A DNA stretch of 26,912 nucleotides from Didymodactylos carnosus (taxonomy: Eukaryota > Rotifera > Eurotatoria > Philodinida > Philodinidae): the NCBI GenBank assembly GCA_905250885.1, contig CAJNOQ010002014.1, forward strand, positions 1 to 26,912, given 5' to 3'. A model generated the notes under the pieces. That model worked only from the letters and a program-made list of their open reading frames with translations. It made no database searches and had not been told where the DNA came from. This document shows positions 8,539-26,912 of the stretch, in pieces. Position 1 is the stretch's first letter. Every line of letters begins with the position of its first letter. Position numbers and translations under genes: made by a program.

Positions 8539-10542
8539 GTAATTCAATTAAAAATTATTTCGATTCTACGTAGATATATGGATAAACCGTCTCGGATCCG
8601 ATCTCGACACTGACTGAGACTAGAAGAATTTTTTTATCGAATCTAGAATTGAGACCAAGAATTTTTTTGAATGATTTCGTTAAAAGAGCTGAAAATTTAC
8701 CTTTTCTCCATACTCAAATAGAACTTTTATGAATAAATCTGACAGTTTTGTTTCTACACATTGATCTTTCTATCTAGTCTATTTACTGTTTCATGTAAAA
8801 TTTATTAAGTCATCAAATGGTGAAAAAGCATAACGAGTTTCACTCAAAAACAAGTTTATATATTATCAAATATATCATCATTCATCAGACTGTTTACATC
8901 TGTGTCTGTCTTGTTCAGAGATGGGCAACTCCAACATTTTAGTGGAATTGGAATTGCGTTTCTATTAGATTAGAGTTAAATTGGGTTCAGATTTTTTAAC
9001 TCTAACCCCACAAGTTCACAACTTCGGTTAAAAACTTTCACAATTCTGAAAAGTTTTTCCTGTTTTGGTTTTTTACAGAGTGGTTTTCGTTTCCGATCTC
9101 ATCGATGTAGAATAGCAAAAAGTAAGCTTTCGAAGTTAACGTTTTTGAAATACAATTTTGAATTGTGTTAAATTGACTTTTTTGTGTGTACTCTTGTAAA
9201 CAAAAGCGAAAATGATCTAAGACAAAATAAGTTCGAGTTGGAATTGAACTTCTTTAAGTGGAAATGAAGTTGAAGTTTAGCCGGAGTTGCCCATCTCTGT
9301 TCTTGTTTCTCAGTCATTTCATCTCGTCTTCGTTTTGTACCGAAAAATGTTGCTGTTAATAAATCATGAATAACATTATGATCAACTTTTTCCAATAACA
9401 AGAGGTTATTCTTCAAAAACATGAGTTTATTAATTCATTTTCGTAAGAAAAATATTTTTCGAGATCGACACTGGAACTGAAAAACGTTGGTACCGTTCAT
9501 GTCTAATTCTATTTTGATTATGTTTATTCTTGTTTCACTTGATATACTATCGTTTATTTATTTACTGTAGGTTGGTGTCCGGTGGAAGATGACCGAATCC
9601 CACCTCAACTTGTTAATGAAGCATTAAATTTTACACTATTTGTTAAAAATTTTGTTGAATTTCCAACATTTAAGATTATCCGAAAAAATATTGTTGATAA
9701 TATGAAACCATGTAGTATGTAGTTACAATAGAAAACTTTAAGTAATAAATGTTTTATTATCTGAATTATGTTCTAGTTTATGAACGTACTAAAGACGACA
9801 AGTGTCCAATATTTCGTTTAAGAGATATTATTGAGACAGTTGAACCAAATTTAGAAGAACGAGAACAAATGCTAAGATTAGGTGGTGTTATTCGCATTAA
9901 ATTAGAATGGGATTGTAATTTTGATTATGATGCAAAACGGTATGTTATATTTTTAAACATAATTTGAAAAATAATTAACATTATTTTGTTATTTTTAGTT
10001 GTATACCAAAATATTCATTTGGTCGATTAGATGCACGATTTACTGAAAAATCATTTTCTGTTGGTTTTAATTTTCGATTTGCTTCACATTGGAAACGTTC
10101 ACAACGACAATATCGAACATTGACAAAAGCATTTGGATTACGTCTTATTATATCGGTTAGTGGACAAGCAGGAAAATTTGATTTTATTACATTAACACTT
10201 AATATTGGAAGTTTAATGGGTATATTTGGTCTAGCTACGTTTATTTGTGATATTGTCATGTTACATTTTTGTAAAAAGGCTAGTGTCTATCGTCAATACG
10301 TATTTCAAAAAGTTCATTTAAATACACTTAAAAATAGTTCGACAATGGAGACTAACTGTAGTCATCTATCACGAAATAATTATAATAATAAGTCTATTAC
10401 GTTAGTAGATGATGATATTATTAGCATTCAACGATCACGAGCAGGAACAATCACAGAATTAAGCAATTCACGTCCGTTAATTGTCGATAATACAAGACAA
10501 CAACAAAAAAAATCTATCTCAATGGATACTATCATACCATGA
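7980..10542 (+). CDS. P2X: P2X-type ATP-gated cation channel (whole gene, 4 exons)
   Basis: Joined exons 7980-8538, 9571-9714, 9777-9939 and 9999-10542 give 1,410 nt and a 469-aa subunit. P2X subunits form trimeric plasma-membrane channels opened by extracellular ATP. Seen in the sequence: a cytosolic N-terminus with the conserved T-x-K site (YETPK, T30/K32); TM1 about 41-63; the ATP-binding lysines of LKVKG (K81, K83); the NFR triplet 313-315; the lysine of LTKAFG (K332); the pre-TM2 GQAGKFD; TM2 about 352-378; and the post-TM2 Y-x-x-x-K trafficking motif as YVFQK (389-393). The extracellular loop has ten cysteines, as expected for five disulfides. All introns are GT-AG with compatible phases (1, 1, 2). 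No truncation or frameshift. The cytosolic tail (about 90 aa) is Ser/Asn/Thr-rich and unrecognised. Which P2X subtype it corresponds to cannot be assigned. Confidence 0.96.
8539..9570 (+). other. P2X intron 1 (1,032 bases, transposon-bearing)
   Basis: GT at 8539 to AG at 9569-9570. This is far longer than the other two introns of the gene (62 and 59 bases). About 400 bases of the excess are a hAT-like MITE at 8916-9299 with its duplicated target. The rest is AT-rich, with partial internal repeats such as AGAATTTTTTT and CGACACTG. Confidence 0.9.
8908..9307. mobile_element. hAT-like MITE with 8-bp target duplication
   Basis: The element spans 8916-9299 (384 bp). Its ends are perfect 17-bp terminal inverted repeats, CAGAGATGGGCAACTCC at the left and its reverse complement at the right. 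It is flanked by 8-base direct repeats GTCTTGTT (8908-8915) and TTCTTGTT (9300-9307), matching at 7 of 8 positions. A CAG-starting TIR and an 8-bp target duplication are hallmarks of the hAT superfamily. There is no transposase inside, so it is non-autonomous. The interior has GGAATTG-like words pointing both ways, extending the inverted repeat imperfectly. It lies wholly within P2X intron 1. Confidence 0.87.
9571..9714 (+). CDS. P2X: P2X exon 2
   Basis: Acceptor TACTGTAG|GTTGG. It encodes GWCPVEDD and [13 protein letters not shown], the mid-ectodomain lower-body region, and ends at KPC plus one base (donor TGTA|GTATGT, phase 1). It carries cysteines 6 and 7 of the ten. Confidence 0.94.
9777..9939 (+). 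CDS. P2X: P2X exon 3
   Basis: Acceptor TTCTAG|TTTAT. It encodes the segment with [12 protein letters not shown], a Glu-rich stretch, [16 protein letters not shown] and YDAK. Donor AACG|GTATGT in phase 2. The GGVIRI.I.W.C pattern is typical of P2X and contributes cysteines 8 and 9. Confidence 0.95.
9999..10542 (+). CDS. P2X: P2X exon 4 (TM2 and C-terminal tail)
   Basis: Acceptor TTTTTAG|TTGTA. It encodes [12 protein letters not shown], the NFRFA ATP-site motif, [17 protein letters not shown]2, and the cytosolic tail, ending at TGA 10540-10542. An ATTAAA that could serve as a polyadenylation signal lies at 10561-10566. Confidence 0.95.
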
Positions 10543-11154
10543 TTTTAACTTCTATTCATAATTAAAACTACAGTATAACCAAAGTGCTTTCAAGAATCCG
10601 GATGATGTACAAATATTCAAATAATTTTTATTTGAGTTGGTGTGTGTTCATCTACACGACATTTTCTGCTTAAAAAGTTCGAAACCTGTGATAGTCGCGC
10701 TATTAAGCTTATTTTATGAAATCGATTTGAATTTAGAAAACGCAGAAAATGTAAGAACATCGTTAATAGTGATACTTAATCATTTCTTCAGCAACAGTTT
10801 ACCGTATTCTTAAAATTCGAACAGCTACAATTCCTGGTACTATGTAAAGATTCTTTTTAAACTATTTTTTGTACATAAGAATCTTCCTTGCAACATTTTT
10901 CTCTCTTTCCTAAAAAGTGTTGGTGAAAATTTTTTAGTCCCTCGTTTCCTCTATTTTTACTACTACTTGTTGTAAAAAGTCTGGAAGATCAGCAAGATAC
11001 TGTTTTTCTGCAATATTTAGTTGTTCTTATTATGTGGTCTGTACCTAGTGTCAAAGTTTTTTCTTGTCTATTTATTTTTGTTCGCTGATGATCAGATATT
11101 CCTTGTGTTATTTATTGTTGCAAAATAAACTCAATTCTTACTAAAGAATCTCCC
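10543..11154. other. Downstream of P2X, no gene recognised
   Basis: This is the 3' flank of P2X: AT-rich, no coding frame of note. Candidate polyadenylation words are ATTAAA at 10561 and AATAAA near 11124. Confidence 0.4.
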
Positions 11155-11968
11155 CAGATGTAACACTCCGTTTTCAATGATTCATGAGCCGATCGATAGA
11201 GGATAGTGAGCTGGTAAAAACTCTAAAAGAATTTGGCTTCATGGTACTTCTTTCAGATTTATCAACATTTTTTGTTTGCCTGTGCAAGGGAACCTAGTAA
11301 TACTAAAAATTCCGTAACTTAGTCAAAACAACAAATTAAGAACTGAAATTGTTTTCCACCACTGTGCTAGATATCTATTATAATCACAGAAAGTTTCTCT
11401 TTAAAAAAAATAATAAACTTTCCTAGGTGGGAGATCTCTACACGACGGGATGGAGACAACGGTCTTCCTGATGATGCTGTTCATCACGATGACCGATCAA
11501 CATCCCACCACAAGCCTGGACGGCCGTAAAGAAAAACCTAAAAGAGTCGTTTGTGCAATTCCTCCCTATGAACGCAAACGTCTATCAAAATTCAGTACTA
11601 TTTGTCTTCTGTTTCCATGAAAGTCCCATTCCTTTATTCCTTATCACCTTTGGCTTGTTGGAAAACACATGGGTTTCCCTTAAGTAGGAGAAATCAATAG
11701 CCTTGTAAGTACTGGATTAGAAAGGCTGCAACTTTCTGTGATAATAATAGATATCTAGCACAGCGACGAAAAAACTTTTAGCGCTTTACTCGTTGTTTTG
11801 ACTAAGTTACGGAATTTTTAGTATTACTAGGTTCTCTTGCACAGGTAAACAAAAAAGTTCATAACTTTGAAAGAAGTACCATGAACCCAAATCCGTTTAG
11901 GGCTTTTATTAGCTCACTATACTCTATAGATCAGCACATAAATCATTGAAAACAAAGTGTTACATCTG
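11155..11968. mobile_element. Older inverted-repeat element
   Basis: The left arm (11155 to about 11396) and right arm (about 11730-11968) are inverted copies with an estimated 80% identity. Shared runs include CAGATGTAACACT at the tips, CATGGTACTTCTTTCA, CCTAGTAATACTAAAAATT, CCGTAACTTAGTCAAAACAA and GTGCTAGATATCTATTAT. The loop (about 11397-11729) is less AT-rich than its surroundings but holds no transposase motif. No convincing target duplication is seen. It fits a non-autonomous DNA transposon with long arms, older than the element at 4491-5499. Confidence 0.78.
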
Positions 11969-12423
11969 CAGACGTTCCTTCGTTAGTGTTTCTATAAACA
12001 ACGCATCCATATCAAACGTTTGAAGAGTTAATTGACTTATGCAGCTGTTAAAAAATCTGAATATTTTATATGTAATTCTTCGGCTTTACACATCGAAGCA
12101 GTCCAGCATAGGGAAAAGATTTGGCGAGACACTCATTCCTGTATTTCTCAATTTCTGTATTCATGAATTTCTCTATTTCTGCATTTCTACATCTGTGCTG
12201 TCGGATATTCTCGAGTGTCAGCATGGAATAAATCTATAGATCATTAAAATAAACAAATAGAGAAATGTGATCCATTTGTTCAACATTTCCAATCTGAGTA
12301 ACATTTTATTTGAAGACAGACTCTCACTGGAAACACCAGTGAAGGTTAGAGTTCTAGATCGCACAGCAGGCCGTGTAGAAATATAAACATCTAAATACTC
12401 CAGAAAACTTTGATAATGCAAAA
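11969..12423. other. Intergenic DNA with simple ATTTCT repeats
   Basis: No gene seen. Around 12140-12192 the word ATTTCT recurs about six times, giving a degenerate tandem tract. The frames spanning it are repeat-derived. Confidence 0.45.
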
Positions 12424-12548
12424 TATAAATATCTAAATATAGGAGGGGGTATGTTTGTAAATGTGCAAACACTTAAATATCTGGAGGACGTATGTTTGTA
12501 AGTATCTCGACGGGGTAGGTTTATAAATATCTAGAGGGGGTACTTTTT
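12424..12548. repeat. Degenerate minisatellite
   Basis: About four imperfect copies of a 25-45 base unit resembling TAAATATCTAGAGGGGGTA followed by TGTTTG (about 12424-12457, 12471-12497, 12498-12521, 12522-12548). The G-runs stand out in this AT-rich setting. A weaker copy may lie at 12380-12410. Confidence 0.6.
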
Positions 12549-13410
12549 ATCCCGTTGAAAAAATATTGCAATATCCAATACGCTAATATAATGACTGTTA
12601 GCGTACACATTCTTATAAATATGCTCTTTCTAAGTATATTGTTGAAAAACTTTCAAAGCATCTCCATACATAAAAAACGAAAGATTGAAAAATATGTCAG
12701 ATTTTGCTAAATTATTCATGTCATCAACCACAAAAGAACGTCAAAATCTAACCATAATTAAAAAATATATCTTTATCTTAGTCGAAATAGAGTTTTGCTT
12801 ATTCTCTTAAAATTTTTCTAAAAGTCTTTGCTGAAACTACGCTTAATTGCTCAAAAGCTGAGAAATTACCATAAGCATTGACATATTTCTTTCTTTAGTG
12901 CGACTGTCAAATACGTTTTTTGTCTGTTTGAGATTTTTATGCTATAGGGAATAAATATTTTCTATGAATCACTGTAAAAAGCCTATATATATATATCTAT
13001 ACTTAGAAGGTCGTGTACACACATTTTGTGTTATTATTTTGAAAAAGAAAAAGTCGAACAATTGCGGCATTTGTCTTTTGAATGACGGTGATATATGCCA
13101 AATTAATTGCGGGAAAACAGTGATAAATGATGAAGGCTCTGAATTTTGCACAAAAACTTTTCGTTTCTAAATCTCCTTAAATCAGACATATATATAGCTT
13201 GATACGTAGGTCTCTTGTAGTAAAAATTTAACCTAGATGGAACTTATAATTCAACTAGTGAAGTTGACATTTTAATTTCTGTCGTATAGTAGTATATATG
13301 TACTAATTCCTCCTCCTAACTTTTTGGGAAAAGATTGTATTTTCCGAATTATTTACTTCTTGTTTATTTTATACTCTTTGTTGTACACATATGTTTTTAT
13401 TTCTTTTACA
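12549..13410. other. Intergenic DNA, no gene recognised
   Basis: AT-rich DNA. A 68-codon plus-strand frame (12964-13170) has four cysteines in its second half but begins in an ATAT repeat, and I do not regard it as a gene. Confidence 0.4.
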
Positions 13411-13443
13411 CCTGAAGATGAAAGTTATATCTTTCGAAACGTC
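13411..13443 (+). ncRNA. Hammerhead-ribozyme-like core, probably degenerate
   Basis: The order CTGAAGA (13412-13418), a GAAAG/CTTTC stem (13420-13424 with 13431-13435, loop TTATAT), GAAAC (13436-13440) and GTC (13441-13443) matches the hammerhead core CUGANGA - stem II - GAAA - stem III - GUC, with the stem III positions reduced to AC/GU. The extra U at 13419 between the core and stem II, and a mismatch in a weak stem I (CACC with GAGTG), argue that it is inactive or a look-alike. Similar GAAACGTC hairpins are common in animal retroelement remnants. Confidence 0.3.
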
Positions 13444-16400
13444 GAGTGATTCTAATCAATTAATCTAACCTATATCTTTTTCTTAAAATTTTTTATTTTA
13501 ATTAAATATGCATTTCAAAACAGCTGCTGTTATCATGACAATATCTATTACATATTTTTGAGAAGCGTGGTTATGGCTTCATTTCGAAGAGCAGGGAATT
13601 CTCTATCTTTGTATACTACAGTTTTAGCGAAAAACTTTGAAAACATCGGAAAAGTTTAAGGAATAAAGTAGATTATCTTCGTAGAAATTGTGACAAAAAA
13701 TACTAAAATTTTTTGCTTTGATAGACTAGAAGCAGTTTTTGAAAGTCATACGTGTTGGGAAGTAAAAAGCGAAGCATTTCTGATCATTTTCGCCAAAATT
13801 CATATTGGACCATTTTCTTAGAGAAATCATTTCCCTTCCTTTATCAAAGATAATAGATAATAGATGGTTTACTATCACAACATAAAGCGGCACATTAAAT
13901 CTGTAGTCTGATTTGACAAATAATAAAAGATTTACGTCTTTGTACAAAAACAACACTATACACTATACAGTTGGAAACTTAGTTGGTATGACGACTTTGT
14001 TGATAGAACAAATGTCACATTCTGGGATTTTACTGTCAAATTACCAAATGTGATGATTCAACTTCAGATTTTGTTTCGATTGTTATATCTGTTCATTTAC
14101 AATTAAATAAATAAAATTTGAATTCATAAAGACTTTCACCTCGTATTTGTAACAATTCATATATTTCTAACTGAACTTATCTCTCTTCTTCATGTTTTTC
14201 TCTGAGCTTAAGAGCAACATGCATGTAGATTGTCTGTGTGTGTCTTTGACACAAAAGCATTTGAAAGATCTCACTGTCTGAAATCTATTCCAGTAACTAC
14301 AAGTCCAATCTAGGCCAAACTTCCTGGAAGTGTTGGTCATGTCAAGGTATGCTGATGAATTTGTTTTTGACTCCTCTTGTCCCCATTGGCGAGATGCTGC
14401 CATAGCAGTGATAAAAATGGGACAGTTAGAGTTTCTCAAAATTTTCGCTCATTTTAGAAGCTACAGAGCTCAGAACGGTTTTATTTCGTAGGAAACTGCT
14501 TTGATTTTTGACCGTATAGAGCAAGCTCTTAGAAATTTTGTGTTACTGATTGACAAAACATTTTTCGTCAAAACTCCTTAAAACTTCTTTCAATTTTTCC
14601 AGAGAATCCTAGTTTTTTTAAACTTCTGAAACTAGATTCAAAAAACCCGAAACTATCGGATGTGTTTAGCTCAAGATATTATTTTATTATATAAATAGAT
14701 CGTGTTAGAGAGGATGTACCGTGATAAAGTACAGACATATTGCTATAGATAAAATTTCGGACTAAGTTGTAGTTTGTATTTTATGTGGATACAAACATCA
14801 TCGCAATATTGGTGATCTGCATTTTGATAAAACATTTATCGCCATTAATTACGATAAAATCAGTATTTTCATTTACCATGATACTTTCTTCATCACGACA
14901 GACATATTATACTAATCGTATTTCTTCAAGTAACAAATGATGAGGAGTCTATATGCATAATCAGTATAGAAGCACAACAAATAATTGATCATGCTAAAAG
15001 TCAGTATTGCAAAATATTAAACTATAATCTAGTTTCCCGATGGATCTTTGTGATTGATTTAGTGCGGTACTAGATAATATTCCGATGAACATCACAAATA
15101 TCGCGATGCTTTGAGAAGTTTACACTTTTATTACATAATAGTGGATTTAGTTTGCAGGTCACTGCAAAACTAATTTCACATATTCGAATATTTATTCGTA
15201 CAAAACTGATTTTGTGTTTTTCGATAGTTTTAGTTTAGAATACTATAACAGAACATTTTTCCGCTTGTATTCTGACGGAATAAAGCTTATATCACCTTTT
15301 ACCACGATTTATCGCTATTTTGAAGATAAAGAAACCCATGGATTGATATTCAGATTATCTACAGTTGATTGGGTTCGACTCAGAGATCTCGCTGCAGTCG
15401 TTTAGAGTTTTTAAGTTTTAAAGACCAATTATCGGCCAACTCTAAATATCATACTTCCCACTTTGTTCTCTCTGACCCCATTCTTTTTTTTTGTGTAAGT
15501 CCTTCCCTGAATTCCTCTGAAAGAGGAAGACCAAGAATTGAAAGTTTATAAAGGGAGAAATTGCTGGAAATCTGAAAATTTTCCCGCTCATCCCGCAGCC
15601 GCAAACAAGCTAACGGAGAATCTTAATAAAATTAAAACAAATTAATGTAAACGTATACACTCGACCCATAGGTTTCATCCAGTCCCGCCTTAGTTCATTC
15701 ATCACGTTTGAACGGAGAAGTTACACTTTAGACCCAAGATCTGCACTGATAAGCTCTTTTTATTTGAAGATATAGGATTATTATCACTTCATTAATTGAA
15801 CATTTGAAGAAATTCAACGCAAGTAGTTTTCAAATTTCCTTTGCGTTTCGATGGATCAATGTGTAGAAGATCAAGTAGTATCAAAAATTATCCACTTTGT
15901 TGTATCAACTCTAACATTGTATCAAAGAGCACTCTTCTCTGTCTGTTTGCATGTATGTTTACGATCTCAGTGTTTTTTTTACTTCAAGATCACGTACTTT
16001 CTCGCATCTTTCCCTTTTCGATGCATACAGGAAGTTGCAAGAGTCGCTACTGGATAAAAAGTTCTAATGTCATTTTTTAATCAAACTTCAAGATTGTTCT
16101 TTTTGTTTGATAGAGGAACATTCCAGGTTTTATTTCATATATTTTATATTTTTGTATGAAATAAGCCAGTGTGCAAAAATAATAGACCTTACAACCCATG
16201 GTTTTTTTTATATCTACTTACAATAGTGGGTAAAGATTGTTGAGCTTGTCGCAATTGAATGGAATCTTTGTCAGAGTGATACTACTTCTCATGCTGTAGA
16301 ACTCGGAGGGCTCTACAATCTCACATATTCAAATGTTTTGTTCAATTTAAAGTTTTATCAAAAGAAGTTAATTTCTCTTAATTAAGATGAGTTACGAATT

Positions 16401-17226
16401 CCATCTTCTACAATAGCCTGATACAACCTTTTACAGACTTCCAAACTATTCCAATTTGTAAGGCTACCTTTTTTGTATAAAATTCCACTAGTAGTTGTTT
16501 CTTTTATTAGTTAACTTTATCTGAAAAAAATTTTTATTACTTTTTTGTCCGTTTCCAGATGCTAGTGTGGAATAACCATGGCTGAAGAAATCCACATACT
16601 ATTCGGTCATTTTCCAATGAAAATAAATAATTATTTTGTTATGTGAAAGGGAACATCATCTGCTTTATTTCAATTTTAAAAATTATCTATTAAAAAAGTT
16701 TTGTAGTACATAATTTATTAAAATAGTTCTAAAAACTTGAATTTCACTATAATAAAACTATCCAACCATTTTTTCAAGTATTATCAAAAATTTTCAAATA
16801 TATGAAATAAAACTTGAAACGTTCGTCTATCAAACAAAAAACAACCTTAAAGTTTAACTAAGAAATAACGAAGTTATTAAAATTTTTTATTCAGCTGATG
16901 ACTTTTAGAATGCCCTGTACAAGCTCCTAAAAACATCCTTTACTAATAATATCTGAGTTGATTGTTGAAGATTTCGATTTGTCCTATGTGCTATGAATAA
17001 GGCATTTTTTCCATCATATTAACAATGAGAAATTTTTTGATTAACCTCCTTCCTGCTTTTAGGCGAATAATAAAATGTATTGAGAAAGTTTTGTGTTATT
17101 TAAATCGAGTCTCTTATTACTGATATTATGTTCATTTTTCAAATATAAAAATTCTCGATTAATTTTTTTTTTCATTCTTTCTGTCATGTTTTATGAGTAT
17201 AAATAAAATCTGAAAAAAAAACAACG
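13444..17226. other. Intergenic DNA between the two genes, no gene recognised
   Basis: A long AT-rich stretch without supported genes. Frames of 60-90 codons occur (14167-14439 minus; 15214-15405 and 15841-16080 plus), but none shows recognisable motifs or splice structure. Local features are a hairpin TATTTCATA/TATGAAATA at 16131-16163, a second copy of the AGTGTGCAAAAA word at 16168-16186, and a CCATGG-centred hairpin at 16567-16595. Confidence 0.4.
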
Positions 17227-17258
17227 ATAAGATTGTTCATTGCGTTGAACAATCTTAT
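17227..17258. repeat. Perfect 13-bp hairpin downstream of NALCN
   Basis: ATAAGATTGTTCA (17227-17239), loop TTGCGT, and the exact reverse complement (17246-17258). It lies about 410 bases beyond the NALCN stop codon. A role in transcript ending is possible but unsupported. Confidence 0.65.
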
Positions 17259-17520
17259 ATTTTATTTTATTTTCTACGAAATTTAATTCGAATTGACATA
17301 TACGTTTTCATTCATAATTGTTTTAGTCACCTTCATAACAGTAATATGATCAAAAAACAGTTTAAATCAAATTTACTTTATGTAAAAATAACACGATTAA
17401 CAAAAATAAAAATACTAACAGATAAATATACTGCTCTAAGAAATAAAAAAAGAAAAAGAAACAGTGAAGAATAACAATGGGGAAGCACCGAAAAAACATG
17501 CGCATCAATGAAAAAATTTA

Positions 17521-17526
17521 TTTATT
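17521..17526 (-). terminator. Candidate NALCN polyadenylation signal
   Basis: TTTATT on the plus strand reads AATAAA on the minus strand, about 145 bases past the NALCN stop. It is the first full AATAAA I see downstream, although the AT-richness makes chance matches frequent. Confidence 0.45.
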
Positions 17527-17667
17527 GAGTGTAAAATAATAAATTGAATATATTCGATAGATGCATACTTGAACGGACGGTAGAACACTCTTGTCATTAT
17601 TTTCTTTTATGTTACACCGGATAGAACACAAAAATGAGAATGTTGATGATATTTAATTATTTTTAGT

Positions 17668-26859
<9,192 letters not shown>

Positions 26860-26912
26860 TTTATTTTAATGTTTTTTAAATAAATATTAACTATTAAATA
26901 AAAGAATAAAAC

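Noticed and set aside
9168..9422. 84-codon frame on the minus strand
   Set aside because: It runs across the right end of the hAT-like MITE and its flank inside P2X intron 1, with no family-like content.
9981..10259. 92-codon frame on the minus strand
   Set aside because: It is antisense to P2X exon 4, whose ectodomain and TM2 coding on the plus strand is clear.
12964..13170. 68-codon plus-strand frame with several cysteines
   Set aside because: Overlapped by an equally long antisense frame and beginning in an ATAT tract. Nothing distinguishes it from chance.
14167..14439. 90-codon ATG frame on the minus strand
   Set aside because: Composition is somewhat coding-like, but there are no recognisable motifs, no splice partners, and part of the region resembles a dispersed repeat also seen near 4270-4310.
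15367..15380. GGGTTCGACTC, resembling the tRNA T-arm (B box)
   Set aside because: No matching A box, acceptor stem or anticodon arm could be laid out in the 60 bases upstream, so it is not called a tRNA.
15841..16080. Two overlapping plus-strand frames of 79 and 68 codons
   Set aside because: They occupy the same bases in different frames, neither with motifs, which is typical of chance openness.

Overview
This is AT-rich animal nuclear DNA. It carries two multi-exon genes for membrane ion channels, separated and flanked by repeat-filled, non-coding DNA. Introns are GT-AG and mostly 50-70 bases long, with a few much longer ones that hold transposon-like inserts. The base composition, the short AT-rich introns and the channel types fit a small AT-rich protostome, and a rotifer (bdelloid-like) is my best guess. 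The protostome call rests partly on the NALCN domain III filter residue (Glu rather than the vertebrate Lys). The genus is inference only.

Layout: bases 1-7979 hold no gene I can name. They contain an AT-rich palindromic cluster, one unrecognised 108-codon open frame (about 652-978), a weak Cys-containing frame on the minus strand (3721-3951), a 1.0 kb foldback element with nearly identical arms (4491-5499), and several hairpins. Bases 7980-10542 (+) encode a complete P2X-type ATP-gated cation channel in four exons (469 aa). Its 1,032-base first intron carries a 384-bp hAT-like MITE. Bases 10543-17667 are intergenic, with a second, older inverted-repeat element (11155-11968), a degenerate minisatellite (about 12424-12548) and a hammerhead-ribozyme-like core (13411-13443). 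Bases 17668-26859 (-) encode a complete NALCN sodium-leak channel in 31 coding positions (32 exons counting two alternative ones), about 1,701 aa after allowing for one single-base frameshift.

The main discovery candidate is inside NALCN. Exon 11 exists in two tandem, phase-compatible versions, each encoding the domain II pore loop and the start of S6. Exon 11b gives a Lys at the selectivity-filter position (E-K-E-E overall). Exon 11a gives an Asp (E-D-E-E overall). Alternative domain II pore exons (Glu versus Lys) are known in invertebrate NALCN; an Asp version is not one I know of. Each alternative exon is followed in its intron by a UGCAUG (Rbfox-type) motif, and these are the only two intronic copies I found in the gene. 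Choosing between the two exons should switch the channel between a sodium-channel-like and a calcium-channel-like filter.

The two genes are convergent, about 7.1 kb apart. Both act at the plasma membrane to pass cations (P2X on extracellular ATP, NALCN as a background leak), but nothing in the sequence shows that they are co-regulated.
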